DNA of 16,121 nucleotides from CAZNLL01 sp964573885 (GTDB taxonomy: Bacteria; Desulfobacterota; DSM-4660; Desulfatiglandales; Desulfatiglandaceae): NCBI GenBank assembly GCA_964573885.1, contig CAZNLL010000096.1, positions 1 to 16,121 of the forward strand, given 5' to 3'. A program made the translations under genes and the position numbers. Under the pieces are notes generated by a model. The model did not search any database, was not told where the DNA came from, and worked only from the letters and a program-made list of their open reading frames with translations. Positions 13,944 to 16,121 of the stretch are shown in pieces. Positions within the stretch are counted from its first letter, which is position 1. Every line of letters begins with the position of its first letter.

Positions 13944-14162
13944 ATGGGCGGAGATGACAGCAAGGACAATGCAGACCTTATTTTGAGCGATAAAACAGGC
14001 GCCCTGTTGATGCTCAATAAGGAGGAGAGGAAGCTGATCAAGGAACTCCTGGTCATGACCATGCACTCTGACACCATAAAGGACTACCTGATCAAAAGGC
14101 TCGGCAGCAAGTATGTTGATATTGGAGAAAAACTCTTAAAGGCCATGGGAGGGCCAACCTGA
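13944..14162 (+). CDS. Unrecognised 72-residue protein downstream of the HTH gene
   Basis: I do not recognise this family. The protein starts MGGDDSKDNADLILSDKTG and continues as a mainly helical, charged sequence (LNKEERKLIKELLVMT, IKDYLIKRLG, VDIGEKLLKAM). It has no cysteine, signal peptide or membrane segment. The ATG at 13944 is four bases after the HTH stop. The ribosome binding site is weak (AAAGG directly adjacent), so translation may depend on coupling. An in-frame GTG at 13920 would overlap the HTH gene by 20 bases and add 8 residues. The tight pairing suggests a functional partnership, for example a regulator with its co-factor or a toxin-antitoxin-like pair, but nothing in the sequence establishes this. 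Its TGA directly abuts a TGA of the opposite strand in TGATCA. Confidence 0.6.
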   Translation: MGGDDSKDNADLILSDKTGALLMLNKEERKLIKELLVMTMHSDTIKDYLIKRLGSKYVDIGEKLLKAMGGPT

Positions 14163-14252
14163 TCAGCTCTTGGAGAACACCGCCCACAGTAGAGCAACAC
14201 CTACAAATCCCAGGGACCAAAGGGGCCTGAGGGTGCCCGTTTCAGGAAAGGC
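14163..14252 (-). other. Open in-frame extension after the namZ stop with PETG-like hydrophobic tail
   Basis: Reading on past the TAA of the namZ-type gene in the same frame gives 29 sense codons and then TGA. They encode AFPETGTLRP, then the hydrophobic stretch LWSLGFVGVALLWAVF, then SKS. The order (PETG motif, transmembrane-like segment, short basic end) imitates a C-terminal surface-sorting signal. There is no start codon of its own. It is reported as a sequence observation, not as a gene: it would need stop-codon read-through, a sequencing error or a decayed longer ancestor. It also fills the whole gap to the convergent gene. Confidence 0.35.
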
Positions 14253-15428
14253 TTACTCATATAAAAGGTAGGGCCTTCTCCTCTCAAGAAAAGACCCCTG
14301 GTCTGCCTGCCATTTTTCTTGTACCCAAGCAAGGGATGCCCCTGATTCCAATTCACGGACAAGGGATGAATCGCCCACGATAATATCGATGGGCCTTTTT
14401 GTGTGTTCATATTCATAGGGGGGTTTTTTCCATTCCAAGACATGGGCATGGGTCTCTATAACGGCCTTGAGGAGCGCCACGGAGGTAAAATAGGGCCGGT
14501 AAAGGCGGGGCTCAAGAACATGGATCAAGAATCCCCGGCACCGCCGGCCTTCCCATTTGTTAAAGGTGGGCCGAAAGGCGAATTCCTGGAGGACACATCC
14601 TTTGGCCGCCTCGGGGTCCAATGCGGACTTGACCGCCCGTGGGTCCAGAAAGGGGGCGCCAAAGATCTCAAAGGGACGGCATGTCCCCCTCCCCTCGGAA
14701 AGGTTTGTCCCCTCCCAAATGACCTGTCCCGGATAGACCTGAGTGGTTTCAGGAAGGGGCATGTTGGGAGAAGGCATAATCCATCGTCGTGCTGTCTCGT
14801 GCCACAACATGCCCCGGCGCCAACCTTGCATGGGGATGATGTCCAGGTCGCATCCCAGGCCGAGGGCGTCATTAAAGATCAGGGCCATTTCCCCCATGGT
14901 AAGGCCGTGGCGCATGGGGAAGCTGTAAGGGCCCACAAATGAAAAAAGCTCCGGCTGCAGGATATTCCCTTCTACCCTGTCTCCCCCTAATGGATTGGGG
15001 CGGTCCAGCACCAACACTTTTTTGTGGTATTTTGCCGCGGCCTTGAGGCAGAGGAGCATTGTGGAGGCAAAGGTATAGACCCGGGTCCCCACATCCTGGA
15101 GGTCGATAATAAGAATATCCAATAGCTCAAGCATCTGGGGAAGGGGCTCTCTTGTATTTGAATAAAGGCTGAAAACGGGCACATTCAAGGCCTTGTCATA
15201 GGCATGACCGGTTTCCACCATATTATCCTGATCTTCGGCATCATGCCCATGTTGGGGGCCGAATAAGGCCTTCAACTGACCGGGAAGGACCCGGGCTATG
15301 ACCTCCTTTGCCGGGTTCAGGGCGGCATCCAGGGAAGCCGGATTGGCCAAGAGGCCCAGATGATACCCCTTCAGCCTTTTCCATTCCCCCGCCCCAAGGC
15401 GGTCAAGCCCGGTAAGGATCTGATTCAT
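14253..15428 (-). CDS. namZ: Exo-beta-N-acetylmuramidase NamZ-like (DUF1343) protein
   Basis: The 391-residue protein carries the DUF1343 hallmarks in order: KGYHLGLLANPASLD, LFGPQHGHDAEDQDNMVE, IIDLQDVGTRVYTF, VLDRPNPLGG, MRHGLTMGEMA and PSPNMP. YPGQVIWEGTNLSEGRGTCR and the terminal RRRPYLLYE follow. Characterised members (NamZ) cleave terminal N-acetylmuramic acid from peptidoglycan-derived glycans during cell-wall recycling. There is no signal peptide or lipobox, so this version is predicted cytoplasmic, unlike many secreted relatives. The ATG at 15428 follows GGGGGT. The gene stands alone on the minus strand and diverges from the secreted peptidase gene with a 141-bp gap. That gap contains no convincing promoter. 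Family assignment is strong; the exact substrate in this organism is inferred. Confidence 0.92.
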   Translation of the reverse strand: MNQILTGLDRLGAGEWKRLKGYHLGLLANPASLDAALNPAKEVIARVLPGQLKALFGPQHGHDAEDQDNMVETGHAYDKALNVPVFSLYSNTREPLPQMLELLDILIIDLQDVGTRVYTFASTMLLCLKAAAKYHKKVLVLDRPNPLGGDRVEGNILQPELFSFVGPYSFPMRHGLTMGEMALIFNDALGLGCDLDIIPMQGWRRGMLWHETARRWIMPSPNMPLPETTQVYPGQVIWEGTNLSEGRGTCRPFEIFGAPFLDPRAVKSALDPEAAKGCVLQEFAFRPTFNKWEGRRCRGFLIHVLEPRLYRPYFTSVALLKAVIETHAHVLEWKKPPYEYEHTKRPIDIIVGDSSLVRELESGASLAWVQEKWQADQGSFLERRRPYLLYE

Positions 15429-15569
15429 TTTACCCCCACGTCCCTTGATTGAAGGCCTTTTTGCGTGTACTTTTGGGTGATCCTAAGGGATTCCCCGGTC
15501 TATTTCAAGGCATTATAGGGGAGCGGGGAGGATGAGGAGAAAAGAACCCTTTAGAGCGGTTGACCGGTC

Positions 15570-16121
15570 ATGTGGCGGGATGGCAACAGAACCAGAGGCG
15601 TAATCAATATAAAGGGCTTTTTTGCCTTTGTGGTTATCCTGCTTTTGACCGCAGGGGGGCTCTGTGCGCAAGAGGTCCATGTCCTCCAGGGAAGAGATGT
15701 GACCGTACTCTATGAGCCCGGCCTGGAGAGGGCGGCACAAGAGGTCCTTCACCTGTATCCAAAAAAAGTCCAAGCCCTCGAGTCCCTCCTGGGATGGGCC
15801 ATGAATGTGCGGTCAACCGTGCTCCTGGTCAAGAACAGAGCGCGTTTCCAACGCATGGCCGAAAGCCCCCTGACCGTTGCCTTTGCCATGCCCTCCAAAG
15901 GCCTGGTGGTGATGGACCACTCCAGAGTGAACCGGCGGCCCTTCAGCCTGGGAATAACCCTCAAACATGAGCTCTGCCACCTCCTCCTTCATCATCACAT
16001 CAAGGAGCCGGTTCTTCCGAGATGGCTGGATGAAGGGGTTTGTCAGTGGGTCAGTGATGGGATCGGAGATATTATCACGGATCAGAAGCGGTCGAGCCTC
16101 AACAAGGCCGTGCTCAGTGGA
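15570..16121 (+). CDS. Secreted gluzincin metallopeptidase (peptidase MA-like), 3' truncated by window edge
   Basis: The frame from ATG at 15570 stays open to the end of the window (184 codons). A TGA at 15561 excludes an earlier start. The N-terminus has a basic region (MWRDGNRTRGVINIKG) and a hydrophobic core (FFAFVVILLLTAGG) ending LCAQE. This is a plausible signal peptide cleaved after Ala; the Cys lacks a good lipobox. The zinc motif HELCH lies at 133-137 in LKHELCHLLLHHH. WLDEGVCQWVSDG follows with Glu155 as likely third ligand, the gluzincin arrangement of peptidase-MA-type proteins. No clear ribosome binding site precedes the ATG. It should act in the periplasm or at the envelope. Substrate and C-terminal part are unknown. 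Confidence 0.85.
   Translation, partial: MWRDGNRTRGVINIKGFFAFVVILLLTAGGLCAQEVHVLQGRDVTVLYEPGLERAAQEVLHLYPKKVQALESLLGWAMNVRSTVLLVKNRARFQRMAESPLTVAFAMPSKGLVVMDHSRVNRRPFSLGITLKHELCHLLLHHHIKEPVLPRWLDEGVCQWVSDGIGDIITDQKRSSLNKAVLSG

Overview
The window looks like a stretch of a free-living Gram-negative bacterial chromosome with moderately high GC. The mix of genes (glycan and cell-surface synthesis, acyl-chain processing, an alkaline-phosphatase-superfamily enzyme, a NamZ-type hydrolase) and the style of the proteins would fit a deltaproteobacterium (Desulfobacterota). That assignment is inference, because no rRNA or marker gene is present. No tRNA, rRNA, CRISPR array or intact transposase was seen.

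Positions 1-1779 (+) hold the end of a medium-chain dehydrogenase/reductase, a MaoC-type dehydratase and a FabG-type ketoreductase. Together these are a complete set for beta-carbon processing of an acyl chain. Positions 1851-5385 (+) hold three tightly coupled genes: an FAD-dependent oxidoreductase of the UDP-galactopyranose-mutase/amine-oxidase type, a GT-B glycosyltransferase and a zinc-ribbon SAM methyltransferase. Their stop and start codons overlap. Positions 5674-10249 (+) hold a GT-A (family 2) glycosyltransferase, an alkaline-phosphatase-superfamily phosphodiesterase, a second SAM methyltransferase and UDP-galactopyranose mutase (glf). A small sulfotransferase-like gene (10259-10825, -) converges on glf. 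The likely theme is assembly and decoration of a surface glycan or glycolipid containing galactofuranose, possibly with a dedicated acyl component.

The second glycan block is bracketed by two long palindromic elements in the same orientation (5398-5586 and 10919-11105). They share an internal core and short flanking motifs. Their perfect 18-19 bp outer stems, and several inner stems, differ in sequence between copies yet stay complementary. This is the most unusual structure in the window: a covarying dispersed element that could be a structured RNA or a DNA-hairpin repeat.

Positions 11162-13545 (-) form a self-contained ClC-type chloride transporter gene with four CBS domains, its own promoter and a terminator. 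An AT-rich divergent intergenic region follows. It leads into a two-gene unit (13769-14162, +) encoding a 56-residue excisionase-type helix-turn-helix protein and an unrecognised 72-residue protein. Next come a convergent NamZ-type (DUF1343) gene (14253-15428, -) and a secreted gluzincin peptidase that runs off the right edge (15570-16121, +). Directly after the namZ stop codon the same frame stays open for 29 codons and reads like a PETG-plus-hydrophobic sorting tail.
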